Shown here piece after piece: positions 29,864-41,676 of a stretch of DNA of 64,000 nucleotides. Each line of letters opens with the position of its first letter. Within the stretch, counting starts at the first letter, position 1. The stretch comes from Strigamia acuminata (Eukaryota > Arthropoda > Chilopoda > Geophilomorpha > Linotaeniidae). The notes beneath the pieces are model-generated. The model was not told the DNA's origin and ran no database searches. It worked only from the letters and a program-made list of their open reading frames with translations. Location of the stretch: NCBI GenBank assembly GCA_949358305.1, contig OX442319.1, forward strand, positions 1,984,001 to 2,048,000. The letters are read 5' to 3'. The position numbers and the translations under genes are program-made.

Positions 29864-32800
29864 ATGGCTTCCCGGAAGCGCGATTCTCTTGGAACTGAAT
29901 CGGATTTGGAGGCCCCGAATAATTCGTTCGATCTTGTCAGCCTATTAATTTATCGCAAAGAGGCAAACCAATGTCTTCTGGTAAAAGATAAAGAAAACAG
30001 AGGATGGTGGATGCCGTACTTATACGTGGTCAAAGGCGATGGGTGGAGAAAGACCGGGCAAATATTACTAGGAGAGGTATAACAATAACAACCCTCTTTA
30101 CAAATATATGTTTTAAATATTTTATGCTAAATTAAAACGGAAATAAGTTGAATTGCCCACCGCACACGAGTGAGTCTCGGGGATCTCCAAATTTTCAATG
30201 CCGAATGAAGTAGTTAAGCAATAAATAAAAATAGTATTTGATAATTCAAATGGATTGAGTATTGGAAATTTTGCAATTTTATTTGGTCCAATTGTGTATT
30301 TTTTCATGTTTTTTAGGTATTTAGAATTACTGTTCACTCTTTTTCATGTTTTTTCGGGTGTTTAATGCTATAATTTTATTGTTTTAATGTTTATTTGGGA
30401 GTTTAATACGTTTATTTCGTTATTACTTGTTTATTTGTGTTATCTCATTAGTTTTTGTTCAGTACAATTATTTTATCAAATAGACATAAAATTCAACATG
30501 ATACGAAATTATTATTTATGTAAAATGGTATGAAACTTAATTAGATATTTTATTTTATTTTTATTTGTTCATAGTTGTTGGAATGTGGTGGAAATTTAGG
30601 AGCTACGGTTTCCATCCAACGAACTGTCCTACCGCAAAATATGGCCACAATAACCCATGTTTTTATACTGGCATACGATTCCGATAACTGCAGTGTAAAT
30701 ATGGTAAAACAAAATAACCAAATGAATAAATAAGAAATAAATTACTGATGGAAAAAATTATTTGTAGCCGCCTGAAGATTTCCGGTGGTTCACGTTGGAA
30801 CAAATGACAAATCTGATGACCGATGAAGATCTCGGTGGCATTTTGGGCCCAGAGCCGATCCGGTTATTCCGACGAATTCAAACGGGTAAACATTTAAACA
30901 AATAAAAATACAAGTGTAAGTGTTTGTTTTTTTTCGAAAATATCAAACAGAAATTTGTTTTAGATTGTCCTGAAAATTTGCACGCGGTTTTCGTCGAAGA
31001 TACGCTGCACACGGCTCTAGATGTGAGACGAGAACCAAACGTGATGGGCCATCACATGTCCGCACCGGAATTACTGTTGGAATCGGCCAAATTCAGCAAC
31101 CAAGGTAATTTGTTGGTTCCGGAGTCGAAAGTTTATCTTTCTAACCAATTTGGCATTTATTATTTCTAGAACAAGAATTGCTTTTTGCCGAATACGTTAA
31201 ACAAGTTCACCCATCACGTTTTATGAATAAAATAGTATTTCAAGAAATTCTAGTCAGTTTGGGGGTGCCGGTACCGCAGATTTCGGGACTTTACCGGTTC
31301 AATTTAGCTGAGAAAAATGTATGAATTAAATGATTAATGTTTTTCATTCGGTTTTTAGAGCTTTTGATATATACGGCAACGGATTTCTTTCCTTTACGGA
31401 TTTTATTTTGGGTTTGGCAGCGATGGAACCGTGCACGCAACATGGTGGGCCGCCCGCGGAGCAACGCTGCCGGTTTATATTTCGCTATTACGATTCCAAC
31501 AGCGACGGCGTGATGCAATACAACGAGTTTAAGTGAATATTTCCAATTGAATTTGCGAAATTTTAGTTTAAATTTTTTATTTTTTATATTTAATTTAGGA
31601 AACTAGTGACCGATATTCGCGCTTTAAAAAATCTTCCGGCCAACGACGATGATGTTGAAGAAGAATCGCAAACGAGTTTGAAGTAAATCAAAATAAATAA
31701 ATAAATAAATACAGTAGTGTATTCTGTGTAGACTGGACAGAAATGTAAAACATAATTAAATTGAATTTTTAAATTTTTTATTTCAGAGTTTTTGGATCGG
31801 AGAACCCGGATCGTTTATCAATGGCGAGGTTTTTATCCGGAGTAGGTCAATTAAAGTTTCGCGGAACTTCTCTTCTTTTTCGTTTACCCATGACATCATT
31901 GAGTATAATAAAACGAAATAGGTATTTAGGGGTTGTTAATTTTTGCTAATTTTAGTATTGACTATTTATTTATGACAGATTGAACGCCTCCGGCATCAGG
32001 CGTCCTCCGCTAAAACGGATAAAGGTGGAAGGAAACCGGTTACAGACATTTTCAGAAGCATATCTTCAAACGGGTACGGTGAAATCCCTCTAGAGCGGGC
32101 ACCCAGTCTGCGTAAACGTATTTTACATTTAAAAACAATTTTTTAAAACCAACACTACTCATGTGGCGGAAGTAATAAGCGGAATAAACAACACCAATCC
32201 CCTTCTCTAAAGCTTTTTTTCTTGGTTAAATTGAAGTAATAGTGGATTTTTTTGGTTTTAGATAGAAATGATTCTTCATCACCGGACCCCAACACACCGC
32301 CAACACCCGGGGTGAAAGTGGTGCCGGTTCCCGTCAAGGGCCCCTACGAACTTGCTACACATTCCGTCAAAGTGCGCAGAAGTGGAACTTTAGTGGATGT
32401 CAATTCCTTGTGGGAACTTGAAGGTAAAGTTGATTGGGATTCGAAAGTTTTTTGTTAAAAATAATTATAATTGTAGAAGAAATTATTTAATCTGAAAGTT
32501 TGATTTAAAAAATGTTTAGGCACAGCCGCCATCAGTTCGGATTCCGCTCGAGTGGGCCAAAAAGGAAGATTCGAACGGATACCATCGATCGATACTTTTA
32601 ATCAAGTAATACAACGCAAATTTTATTTACGAGCAAAAGTTTACAAACAAAAATTGATTTGCAGCGCTCTCACGCGAACGAAATGCTCAACGGGTTGAAA
32701 TACTTCGAGCGGCCGATTCGCCACGAAACCGCAGTCAAACACGGCAATAACATTCAAGGGAAGGACGCCTTCAATTGGGGTGCAGTGGATCGCAAAGCTC

Positions 32801-34539
32801 TGGGCAAGTGCTTGCTCAGTGTTTGCAAAGAGGCTCGGGAAGTCATGAAACAAGAAACGCGACTTCTCAGTTTGTCGTCGCCAACTTACATTTTAGGTGA
32901 ATCAAATTTAAATCTGGCTCAAATCCGTTTATTTAATCGTTTGATTCGTTTTAGGTGATTTACATGGAAACTTTCACGATTTAGTTTGTTTTGAAAAGGT
33001 TTTGTGGAGAATGGGTCCCGTGTTGACGCCGGCAACGTTTTTATTCCTCGGCGATTACGTGGACAGGGGTGAACATGGAATCGAAGTAAAATGAAAATGT
33101 AAATTTTGTAAAAATTAATAATTTTTTTAAATGGCGTTTTTGCTTTTAGGTGATCGCCTATTTGTTTGCGCAAAAGGTTCTAGCGCCACACAAGTTTTAT
33201 TTGCTTCGCGGCAATCATGAAGTTCGCTACGTACAGAAAATGTTCACGTTCTATAAGTAAATTAAAGAAATTAAATTAAGTTGTGTGAATTTAATTAATT
33301 AATTTTTTTTTTTTATTAGTGAATGTTTGACGAAGTTTGGTGAAAAACTTGGTCACGAAATTTGGGAAGATGTGAACATGTGCTTCGATGTGATGCCGCT
33401 GGGCGCCGTTGTTGATTCCAAAGTGATTTATTTTTATTTTTAACATTTAACATTTAATATTTTAATATTGGAATGAAATTAGGTGTTTTGCGCGCACGGT
33501 GGGATCCCGCCGCCATGGTTGGGAAAGGGACTCGTTACTGCCATTAATGATATCAACGTTCCGTTGCCGGATCCGGAGGAAGGAAGCAAACTAGCGTGGG
33601 AGTTGATGTGGAATGATCCAATTAGGTGAGAATGGAATAAGTTTGAATTTATTTGAATTTTATTGATTTTTTTTTGGGTGAATTTTAGTCCACAAAATTT
33701 AACCGATGAAATACGGGAGGAGTTGGAAGCGACCGATGGGTTTGCTGAGAACCGACGACGTGGAACTGCTCACATGTTTAGTGCTGAGGCTCTGGAAGCT
33801 TTTCTTACGAGAAATCGATTATCACATGTAGTTAGAGCGCACGAAGTTCAACAAGCTGGTTTTCAGGTAAACGCACATAGTTGGAATTTTTTCAAATGAA
33901 ATATGCGCTGGTTTTGTTCATTTTATGCTGAAATTGATGTATTCTATGCACGAGTGTGCCTTTTATGCACAAATTTGTGTATTCTATGCACAAATTTGTG
34001 TATTCTATGCACAAAAATGCTTCAAAAGTGCATTTATAAACTAACATGTGTTTATGAGCTTAAAAATGCACTTTTATGCTGAAAAAAATGTGTACACAAA
34101 AGATGCAATTTCACACAGAACTACCGTAAAGCTTCAAATTGCCGCCGGGTTCTGATAAGCGCCGAGGCCCGTTTAAACACCGAGGGGCATCGACGATTTG
34201 TGTAATTTTACGCCGAATAATGCGATTTTTACGCCGAATAATGCGATTTTTATGCAGAAAAATGCGTTTTTTATGCAGAATAATTCAAATCTAGTAGAAT
34301 AATTCTTTTGAATGAAATTGTACCACACGCACAAAAAGTATAATGATGAAAACACATTTTACACAAAATTGGCGCTCTAGTCACAACTTGGAGTTTTTTG
34401 TTTGGTCTTTCAGGTTCAGTTAAATGGGAAACTTTTGACTGTATTTTCTTCGTCTCATTACTGCGGAGGATCAAATGAAGCTGCTTGTATTTTGGCCGAT
34501 CGAAGTAAATTGAGAACCATTCGAATGGACACATCATGA
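29864..34539 (+). CDS. EF-hand serine/threonine phosphatase (PPP family) with degenerate Nudix-like N-terminus
   Basis: Eighteen exons join in phase: 29864-30076, 30575-30703, 30768-30885, 30964-31104, 31170-31296, 31359-31532, 31599-31682, 31787-31921, 31979-32073, 32262-32423, 32520-32605, 32665-32896, 32955-33085, 33150-33256, 33320-33422, 33483-33625, 33689-33866, 34414-34539 (827 residues). Residues about 25-155 follow the Nudix fold pattern ([29 protein letters not shown]) but lack the catalytic REUXEE box. Residues about 243-300 hold an EF-hand pair: the first loop is weak, the second ([12 protein letters not shown]) is canonical. Residues about 560-820 are a metallophosphatase with GDLHGN, GDYVDRG, GNHE, HGGIPP and a YCG motif, so metal ligands are kept. 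Calcium-controlled protein dephosphorylation is inferred. PPEF/rdgC phosphatases carry their EF-hands after, not before, the catalytic domain. Confidence 0.85.
33900..34400. repeat. ATGCAC repeat tract in the last phosphatase intron
   Basis: The final intron (33867-34413) is the longest of the gene and contains tandem TTGTGTATTCTATGCACAAA units and TTTTTACGCCGAATAATGCG units. It resembles the repeat in the intron at 54190-54470. Confidence 0.6.
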
Positions 34540-35150
34540 GAAATCTCAATAAATGTTATTTTATTTTATTAAATGGAATGATTAATTTTCCATGTTGCGC
34601 AAATTTTGAAGAGTTGTTGAATTCCTCAAAGATTATTTTCGAACATTTTAAATTGAATGAGAATACTATGTGTACATTTTGTATTTTGATAATAATAAGC
34701 GGAAGAAAAGAAAGTTGTAAATATGGTTCAATGGTAACTGAGAACATTCCAAAAATGGATCAAATCATTTTTATTATTATTATTTTTATTTTTTAAATAT
34801 TTGTATCTAGAAAAAAAAGTTTTCGGTACAATTTTGTAAATTATTCAATTTATAAATTATAATTATAAATCCTGTTTTTATTCACATCGAATAGATATTT
34901 GCTTATTTTTATTTTTATTTTATTTTTGTAAAAATTCTATATGTTCTTTCTACATAAAAAAAATAAAATATTTTTATACAAACTCTCAGGAAATTCATTA
35001 ACAGATCCAGGTCCAGATGGATGGAGAAGATTTCAGAATTTAAAATCTGCAAGATTTCTTAGATTTTTTTTATAATAACTTGTAAATATTTTTAGAGGTA
35101 ACTGCCGAATTGATTTCGTTGTTAATTCCACTACAGTTCGTAACTTGAAG
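34540..35150. other. 3' intergenic region of the phosphatase gene
   Basis: AT-rich with possible AATAAA signals. AATAAATG immediately after the stop may serve polyadenylation. No gene seen. Confidence 0.4.
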
Positions 35151-35154
35151 CTAA

Positions 35155-35397
35155 ATTCGTACTGCGCATCCCAGTCTGCGCAGACGATTTATTTTAGCAA
35201 TATTAAGCCTACTATTAGGCCTAATAATGCTAAAATAAAAGTAAATAAACAACAATATTTTGGACATGTGGTAAATAACCTTAAATGGTGAGTTTATTGT
35301 TTTTATTTACTTTATTTTAGCATTATTAGGCCTAATATTAGGCTTAATAACAACTGGAATTAGAAAATCGTCTGTGCAGAGTGGGATGCGCAGTATG
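35155..35397. mobile_element. foldback/MITE-like inverted repeat
   Basis: Arms of roughly 90-115 bp: TACTGCGCATCCCAGTCTGC at the left pairs with GTGGGATGCGCAGTA at the right, and GCCTAATAATGCTAAAATAA pairs with TTTTAGCATTATTAGGC inside. The central loop is about 45 bp. No open frame. Target duplication not identified. Confidence 0.75.
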
Positions 35398-35880
35398 ATA
35401 TTAGCATCACGATACCGGGCGCGAACTGAATAGATACTGATCTCAACATTTGCAATTTTGTCAAATTCATGTTTTTTATTTATTTATTGCTACTCCATCT
35501 TCTTCCTAAATTTTTAACAATAAATTTGAATATTATAGACGTCCATAAAATAAATGTTAGTGATAATGGCTATTATGCCAAAAAAGCAGTTCCACATTTT
35601 AAATTATTTAAATTTAAATCTGAAAATGTTCTTAGTATAATGAGATCACTAGAAGAGTAAAAAGTTGATTTTGCATCAAGGACACAAAAAAAAAAAACAT
35701 CAAGATGATCACATAACATAGAAGGGAAAAAAATTGACACAAAAACTTCGTATAAATGATAAAAATTAAATTTCTAAGCAATAAAATTGTCTGCTGGCAA
35801 CCCTTTTACACTTTAAATTGCTTTTCCCACCCACACACGCATGAATAATTAATTTCTGAAAATTACATACCTCAACTTTA
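35398..35880. other. intergenic, no gene recognised
   Basis: AT-rich. One 63-codon open frame (35469-35660) has a hydrophobic start but no recognisable domain or paralogue, so I do not call it. Confidence 0.4.
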
Positions 35881-35887
35881 TCACCCA

Positions 35888-35894
35888 TATAAAT
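35888..35894 (+). promoter_or_regulatory. possible TATA box of the first CBM14 gene
   Basis: TATAAAT, 106 bp before the ATG at 36000. The sister gene has a stronger TATATAAA. Confidence 0.4.
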
Positions 35895-35999
35895 TGCCCC
35901 TGAAACTCGTTCTGAAAATCTGAATAAGGTCATCCCGCGAGGAAAAGTAATTTCACTCGCATCACCAATTTTTCCACCTAATTTCTAATCAAAATCAAC

Positions 36000-36456
36000 A
36001 TGAAGATACTTATTTCTTCATTAATCATCACCCTGGCTTTTGCCGGACCTTTGGTAAGTTTGAAAAAGCGAATTTCATCGGTTTTCAATTTTAAAAAACG
36101 GACCTTTTTGTCATAAATAGGTAGAAATAGCGAAACGTCAAGCAGCCACACTTTACGCTTTACCAGACGGTGCCGAGTTGATAGTTGGTTCCATTTCTAC
36201 TTCATTCTCCTGCGAAGGCAAAATCCGCGGTTATCACGCAGATGTGGCCAACAAGTGCCAAATTTTTCACATTTGCGTACCCAGTGGAGAAAAGACCAAG
36301 ATTTATAGCTTTTTCTGCGGTAATCAAACCATATTCGATCAAGGCCTACTCGTCTGTAAAACCCCCGGATCGGCTTCGCCTTGCGACGAGGTGACAGTTA
36401 ATGCTGCAGTGCAGAAGCAGAGGCCAGTACTTATACTTCGCTGGGGAGCATCGTAG
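36000..36456 (+). CDS. secreted chitin-binding (CBM14/peritrophin-A) protein, copy 1
   Basis: Two exons, 36000-36053 and 36121-36456, 129 residues. Exon 1 encodes only the signal peptide (MKILISSLIITLAFAGPL). Exon 2 starts with a propeptide ending in KR, so the mature chain probably begins QAATLYALPDG with an N-terminal glutamine that can cyclise. Six cysteines follow (SFSCEG, KCQIFHICVP, FFCGNQ, LVCKTPG, SPCD) with the aromatic residues of the type-2 chitin-binding fold. It probably binds cuticle or gut chitin outside the cell. It is a tandem paralogue of the gene at 37147, with an identical intron position and phase. Confidence 0.85.
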
Positions 36457-37080
36457 AGTGGATTGTTACTTAAAACATCTCTACTAGAAGCTCGATAACG
36501 TTTCTTTTTTATTGTAACTCCATATGTTAATAACTACTTTCTGCACGTGAAGCTGTATCCGTTTTGATTTTACATTTCCACAAAAAGTGGAAATTTTTGT
36601 TTGTATTGTTCGTAAATAAAAAGAATGAAAAATTAATCATTAAAATGCGCATAATTATATACTTTTCTGACCGAATGATATCATCGTCAAGGGCAACAAA
36701 GGCATAAAGATGATCATTTCCACATCTACGAAAAAGATAAAAGATGCGATTTTTTTGAGACGACAACAACAAATTTGCAATTAGCATGCAGAAAACATAT
36801 TGCACGAGAGGGTTTTCAATAAAACAAAACCGTTACTTGGTCAAGGTTGAATAAAAAAGAAAGAATTTCACTTCCCTCGTTATTTTGTTGGATTTGAAAT
36901 AGACAGATGCGCCGAGAGCCCATTTGAGGTTATATAGTACACTTTTTATAACGGCTTTCACGTCGAAATGAATAATTAATATGCGGTGATATACATTTAA
37001 AACAATCTTTATTTTTAAAAAAAAAAAAATTTTTACTACCCAGTAAATTTCAGTGAGAAATCACGTGATGATACGTGAGT
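36457..37080. other. intergenic between the two CBM14 genes
   Basis: AT-rich; contains AATAAA at about 36615 usable by copy 1. No gene seen. Confidence 0.4.
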
Positions 37081-37088
37081 TTCTTGCC

Positions 37089-37096
37089 TATATAAA
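37089..37096 (+). promoter_or_regulatory. TATA box of the second CBM14 gene
   Basis: TATATAAA, 51 bp upstream of the start codon, leaving room for a very short 5' leader of about 25 bases. Confidence 0.65.
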
Positions 37097-37146
37097 CTCG
37101 CGGAGTAAAGCACAAGAAGGGTTAAATCCAAACTAAGCAAATAAGA

Positions 37147-37700
37147 ATGAAGTCGGTACTTCTATTGGTGGTTATAACCACAATCGCTTTAGCAGGGCCT
37201 GTGGTGAGTATGCCTCAAACATCTTCCTTTTCATTGTGTTATCTTCATTTATTATTATTTTTGCTTCTTGCCAATCCATTTTATGTCCAAACATTGCTTC
37301 CTATGTGTTTCCCTTTTTGTTTCTCTCCCAAATACACGTATTTTGTAAACAAATTGTCTTATTTTTTTTAAAGTTGAAACGACACGTGAAACGGCAGGCA
37401 GCTACGACTTATGCATTACCGGATGGAGCGGCGTTGGTCGTTGGGTCTATAACTTCGTCGTTTTCGTGCGACAACCAAATTTATGGATATTACGCGGACG
37501 TTGCGAATAGATGCCAGATTTTCCACGTGTGCGTGCCGTCAGCCGACGGAGGGAAACCGCAGATTTTCAGCTTTTTTTGCGGCAATCAAACTGTGTTTGA
37601 CCAAGAACATCTGGTCTGCACAAGCCCTGGATCAGCTACGCCGTGCGATCAAGCGCCAACCTTGTATTCCGTTAACCAAAACTTCGGAGTCATCGACTGA
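37147..37700 (+). CDS. secreted chitin-binding (CBM14/peritrophin-A) protein, copy 2
   Basis: Two exons, 37147-37203 and 37374-37700, 127 residues. A signal peptide (MKSVLLLVVITTIALAGPV) fills exon 1. The propeptide ends HVKR before QAATTYALPDG. The same six cysteines as copy 1 are present (FSCDN, RCQIFHVCVP, FFCGNQ, LVCTSPG, TPCDQ). It differs mainly by a two-residue loop insert and in the C-terminal tail. The strong TATA box suggests high or stage-specific expression. A role in cuticle or peritrophic matrix is inferred from the family. Confidence 0.87.
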
Positions 37701-37884
37701 TTTCACATCGCATCATATTTTTGCCTATTCTATTTAAAGGAATTTATGTAACGAGAAATACTAAACCCTCGATTATACCACCGTATAATAAAAACCCTGT
37801 TCATACAAACGTGTTGCAATTTCTCTTCTAAATGCTAAAAATGGCTACGAAGCGATATTTAAATTGAGTTACTTTAGTTACACC

Positions 37885-38066
37885 AAAAAAGTAAATAAAT
37901 GCCCAAAAAAGTAAATAAATGCCCAAAAAAGTAAATAAATGCCCAAAAAAGTAAATAAATGCCCAGAAAAGTAAATAAATACCCAAAAAAGCAAATAAAT
38001 GCCCAAAAAAGTAAATAAATGCCCAAAAAAGTAAATAAATTCCCAAAAAAGTAAATAAATGCCCAC
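37885..38066. repeat. 20-bp tandem repeat
   Basis: About nine copies of GCCCAAAAAAGTAAATAAAT with very few changes. The hydrophobic open frames on the minus strand across it are artefacts of the repeat. Confidence 0.95.
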
Positions 38067-38878
38067 AGAAGTGTGATCCACGTGTATGGCATCATTTTCA
38101 TTATTTGGGTCAATTTCAAGAAACTGAAAGATCTCTAACATTCAAATACTCCTTTCAACGTCACAATAATGTTCTTTCCTTTGGTTTTGTGTAACACGAT
38201 CATGAAATAAACACAGAACTTCGGTCAACTCCCCATCCCAGTACGATCTGATCTTGGATCTCATCACTTCTGCGTCGGCCTTGGCGATCACCGCCATCTA
38301 TCGGCTTAATATAGAAATACAACTAACAATATTATAATCACCAAGTACATGTTGGTTAGAAGTTGCCATTATTTGTCCTCTGATTTGTCGATTCTATTTG
38401 ACATCCAGTGTAAAAATGGGTGAAATTTTAGGCGGTCTGGCCACAACGGGCCAGGCCACTCTACGAAAAACATTTTCACCAGGGCCCGAACCTTCTCTAT
38501 TAGGCGGGCCGTAGGAGCCACCGGTAAATAATTTTCAATTGATCCACTCGGACCACGGAGAATGAAAAGGCTGAAATGAAATCCATCGTCTGTAGTTCGC
38601 ATGAGTTTTCGAAATAACTTTACTAGTCGGCCGCTAGGGACCAGCTGCGCATGCGCAAATAAAATCAGTCAGCCACAATGCCCAGGTTTGCGCTTCTATA
38701 TATTCCGTGTTATAATTTGTACATTTCTAAGTATGAATTCTTCTAATTAATAACATTAATTTTTTACGTATAATACAATTTTGCAATAAATACTTATTGA
38801 TGCTGCAGAAATGGTCATTTAGTTGACGTAGAAACCGATCTGTAGGTGGAAATAATTAATTAACCGAAGTAAATAATA
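38067..38878. other. intergenic upstream of the BTB gene
   Basis: Contains an open minus-strand frame of 77 codons (38369-38602) without recognisable domain and a CpG-bearing CTGCGCATGCGCAAAT at about 38643, which resembles an NRF1 site and may be the promoter of the BTB gene. Confidence 0.4.
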
Positions 38879-41192
38879 ATGGCAGGTGTTAATTCATCTT
38901 CAACTTCAAATTGGAAAAAAGATGAAATTATTCATCACATTGCAAAAGGCAGCTCACGTAAGATATATATATTTTTTTTTAAAAAATTAAATTTTTTTTT
39001 TGTTTATTTTAATTAATTATTATATTTCTCTTGCTATAGGTAGAGTGACTATTTTCCAAGGAGAAAACCACGCACCCAACATGTGCAAAGCTTTAAACGA
39101 CCTGCGAGTTCGTAACGTCTGTTGTGATGTTTCCATAATCGTACCAAACTCTGCTCTCAAAAATTCGGAGGGAATTAAATTTAAGGTGTATAAATTACGT
39201 GTATTTAAACATGCTTTGTTGCTTAAATGTTGCGTGAAAGCCTACTGCAGCTAAAACCGACTAATTTTTGAAGTTAGATCGAGTTAAGCCTCGTGAAAAG
39301 CAGTTTAAGAAATGCTGTTAAATCTGAATGACTTTATGAATAATTACTGTTACTTTACTTTTCGTAATCATTTTTGTTAAAATACATTTGTTAATTTAGG
39401 CTCACAGCGTGGTATTGGCAGCCAGAAGTGCGTTTTTCAAGACGTTTTTTATGAAGCCTGAAAACTACACGCATCAAACGATTGTCATGCCCACATACAT
39501 CAACGGAAGGGCCGTCGAAATCGTCTTGCACTACATGTACACGGGCAAATTGGGAATAAGAAAAGACACGGTCTCAACCATATTTCAAGTATTTCGTCGA
39601 CAAGAATTCGTTTAATTTAAATTTATTTATTATTTTTGTTAAAAACAATTTAGGTCGGTTGGCTGTTCCAAATGGACGATATTTTAATGCTGTGCAAGCA
39701 ATTCTGCAAAATGAAGAAATTCACACCGTCACCCGTCGAAGTGAACGCCGCTAATTATGCTAAAAGTGACCCGAGCCCCGAAAGTGACGACAAACAGCCG
39801 GTCGTCTCGACCGACGACCCGCTCAAGACGGAAAACGAAATCAAAGCGGAACCGACCGAAAGCTCCGAGCCTGCCGTCAAAACTCACAACCGCTCCAAAA
39901 ACCCCCCGGAAACAACACCGAAACCCTCCGACGCCCCACCGGAAGCGTCCAAAACCGAAATCCCACCCGCAACGATCAAAACAGACGCCGAACCGAGCGA
40001 AATATCGATCACGAGCAAATGCAACGAGCTCGAGCTGGTCGAGGGCCCCCCGGAGATGATCGAATGCACTCCGACCATTCTTGGCGACCCCGAGGACGAG
40101 GAGGAATGCCAACAAGCGACGACAACGACCGAACCGAAAAAAGAGCGCAAACTCATCATATTCAAATCGAGCTCCGCGCAAAGCTCTTCGAAAGCGAACG
40201 AAAACGGGTTCGGAAACGCCGACCTGATCGTCGTCCACTTCAAGACCCCGCTGACCTACCCGAGCCCGGTGCTGTACGTGGTGCACGGCATGAGAAACTA
40301 CTCGGACCTCCTGGTGCAGCACGGCGCTTTCCACATCGAGTTCCACGTGGACAACAACTGCCGCAAGGGGGTCGTGAAGACGGACGGCAGCTTGATTTGC
40401 GCCATGTTCGGTCAAGTGAACCATTTCTTTCCCTTGTTCCACTCGGTGACCCCCCGCGACGTGGAAACGTACCGCTACGAGGAGGACAAGCCGCTCACTT
40501 TCTCCACCAAGCGGATCGTGCCCATCAAGCGGCCCCTGGAGATGACCGACGAGTGGGACCCGATTTTCGGACGCGACAGGGACTGCGAGAAGGACGTTCT
40601 GCATTGTTTCTCGTGTTCCTGCGTCTTCTTCACCATCCAGGGCAAAGCGAGTCACCTGTTACGTCACCACCGGGGCATCCTGCACTGGGACACGGAGCTG
40701 AACGTTTACAAGTACCCGTGCGGGGCGTGCGAGTTCATGTGCACGAACCTGCGCCTCTTGTACTTCCACAGGCACCAGAAACACGACTGGCAGTTGCCGG
40801 AAGTGGTGCTGCAGTTCCGTTGCGGGCTGTGCTGCGCGTGCGAGACTTCGATCCACACGGCGCGGGATCACATGGTGAAGGTGCACGAGTTGGCGCAGTT
40901 CGGCGGCGGGTTGGGGAACGCGGCGGCGGGCAAAAAGGTGTTTTTGCATCTGGTGACGAAGGAGGGGTTGAAGAGACAGATCGCGCCCGATGCGGATATT
41001 GATCCGGACGCTAGTGCGCTGCAAATGGGCGAGGTGGTCAAGAAGGGAAAGGATAAGGTGTTTCAGTGTCCCGAGTGCGAGTATTCGTCGGCGTACAGCG
41101 GCAATTTGAAGTGTCACGTTAAGAATAAACATTCGGCGGCGGGCAAGTCGCCCAAAAAGAAGAGGAGGAGGAGGCGGAAGAATGTGTATTGA
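38879..41192 (+). CDS. BTB/POZ domain C2H2 zinc-finger protein
   Basis: Four exons (38879-38957, 39040-39185, 39400-39588, 39654-41192) join in phase to 650 residues. The BTB domain spans residues about 45-165 (LRVRNVCCDVSIIV, FKAHSVVLAARSAFFKTFF, EIVLHYMYTGKLG) and should mediate dimerisation. A polar, Pro/Thr/Glu-rich linker of about 150 residues follows. The last third has four C2H2-like fingers, the last being CPECEYSSAYSGNL then KCHVKNKH, and the protein ends in a basic KKKRRRRRK nuclear signal. It is probably a nuclear transcription regulator of the BTB-ZF class; no specific orthologue is claimed. Exon 4 is strikingly GC-rich compared with its surroundings, which creates long false frames on both strands. 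Confidence 0.88.
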
Positions 41193-41676
41193 CATTTTTT
41201 TTCTCAAATTCTTTTTATATTGATTAAAATTTGCGTTTTTATTTTAATAAATTAAATCTTAGTAAATTAAGTCGGTCTCGTTTTTATTTGTGTGGTTTAT
41301 TTCGATGTTTTGTTATTCGTATTCACTACGGTCCAGTTTACAAAGCGAAGGATATTAAAAAATTTTATATAACAGAAAAAAAAATGGCGGCAAATTGGTA
41401 TTTATTGATTTTTTGTTTATTTAAAAGTTTAGTGAAACTAATTTGTTGACGAAACATTATTTAAATTAAATTCTATTGTTTTGAAAAACATCACGTGCAG
41501 AAGCATAGAGTTGGTATCGGGCGCCATTTGCAATTTGCGTTTCCGTGCGTGTAAATGGAGAGATAAAAGAGGCGAGATCGAATCGGAACGAAATTATTTA
41601 TTACATTAAAAAAAATTTACGAATATTGCTGTAAATTACAGTCAATGGTTGAACAGAAAAGGTGAACAGGTGGAAA
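41193..41676. other. convergent 3' regions of the BTB and SR genes
   Basis: AT-rich; the two genes face each other. An AATAAA on the plus strand lies near 41246. No further gene seen. Confidence 0.5.

Noticed and set aside
37828-38141. Hydrophobic minus-strand frames resembling a multi-pass membrane protein
   Set aside because: They are translations of the 20-bp tandem repeat in three frames.
38369-38602. A 77-codon minus frame
   Set aside because: No domain, no splice partners and no paralogue in the window; could be part of a dispersed repeat.
39729-41207. Long frames opposite or out of frame with the BTB-ZF exon
   Set aside because: They arise from the high GC content of that exon and contain no recognisable domain, while the called frame has BTB and zinc fingers.
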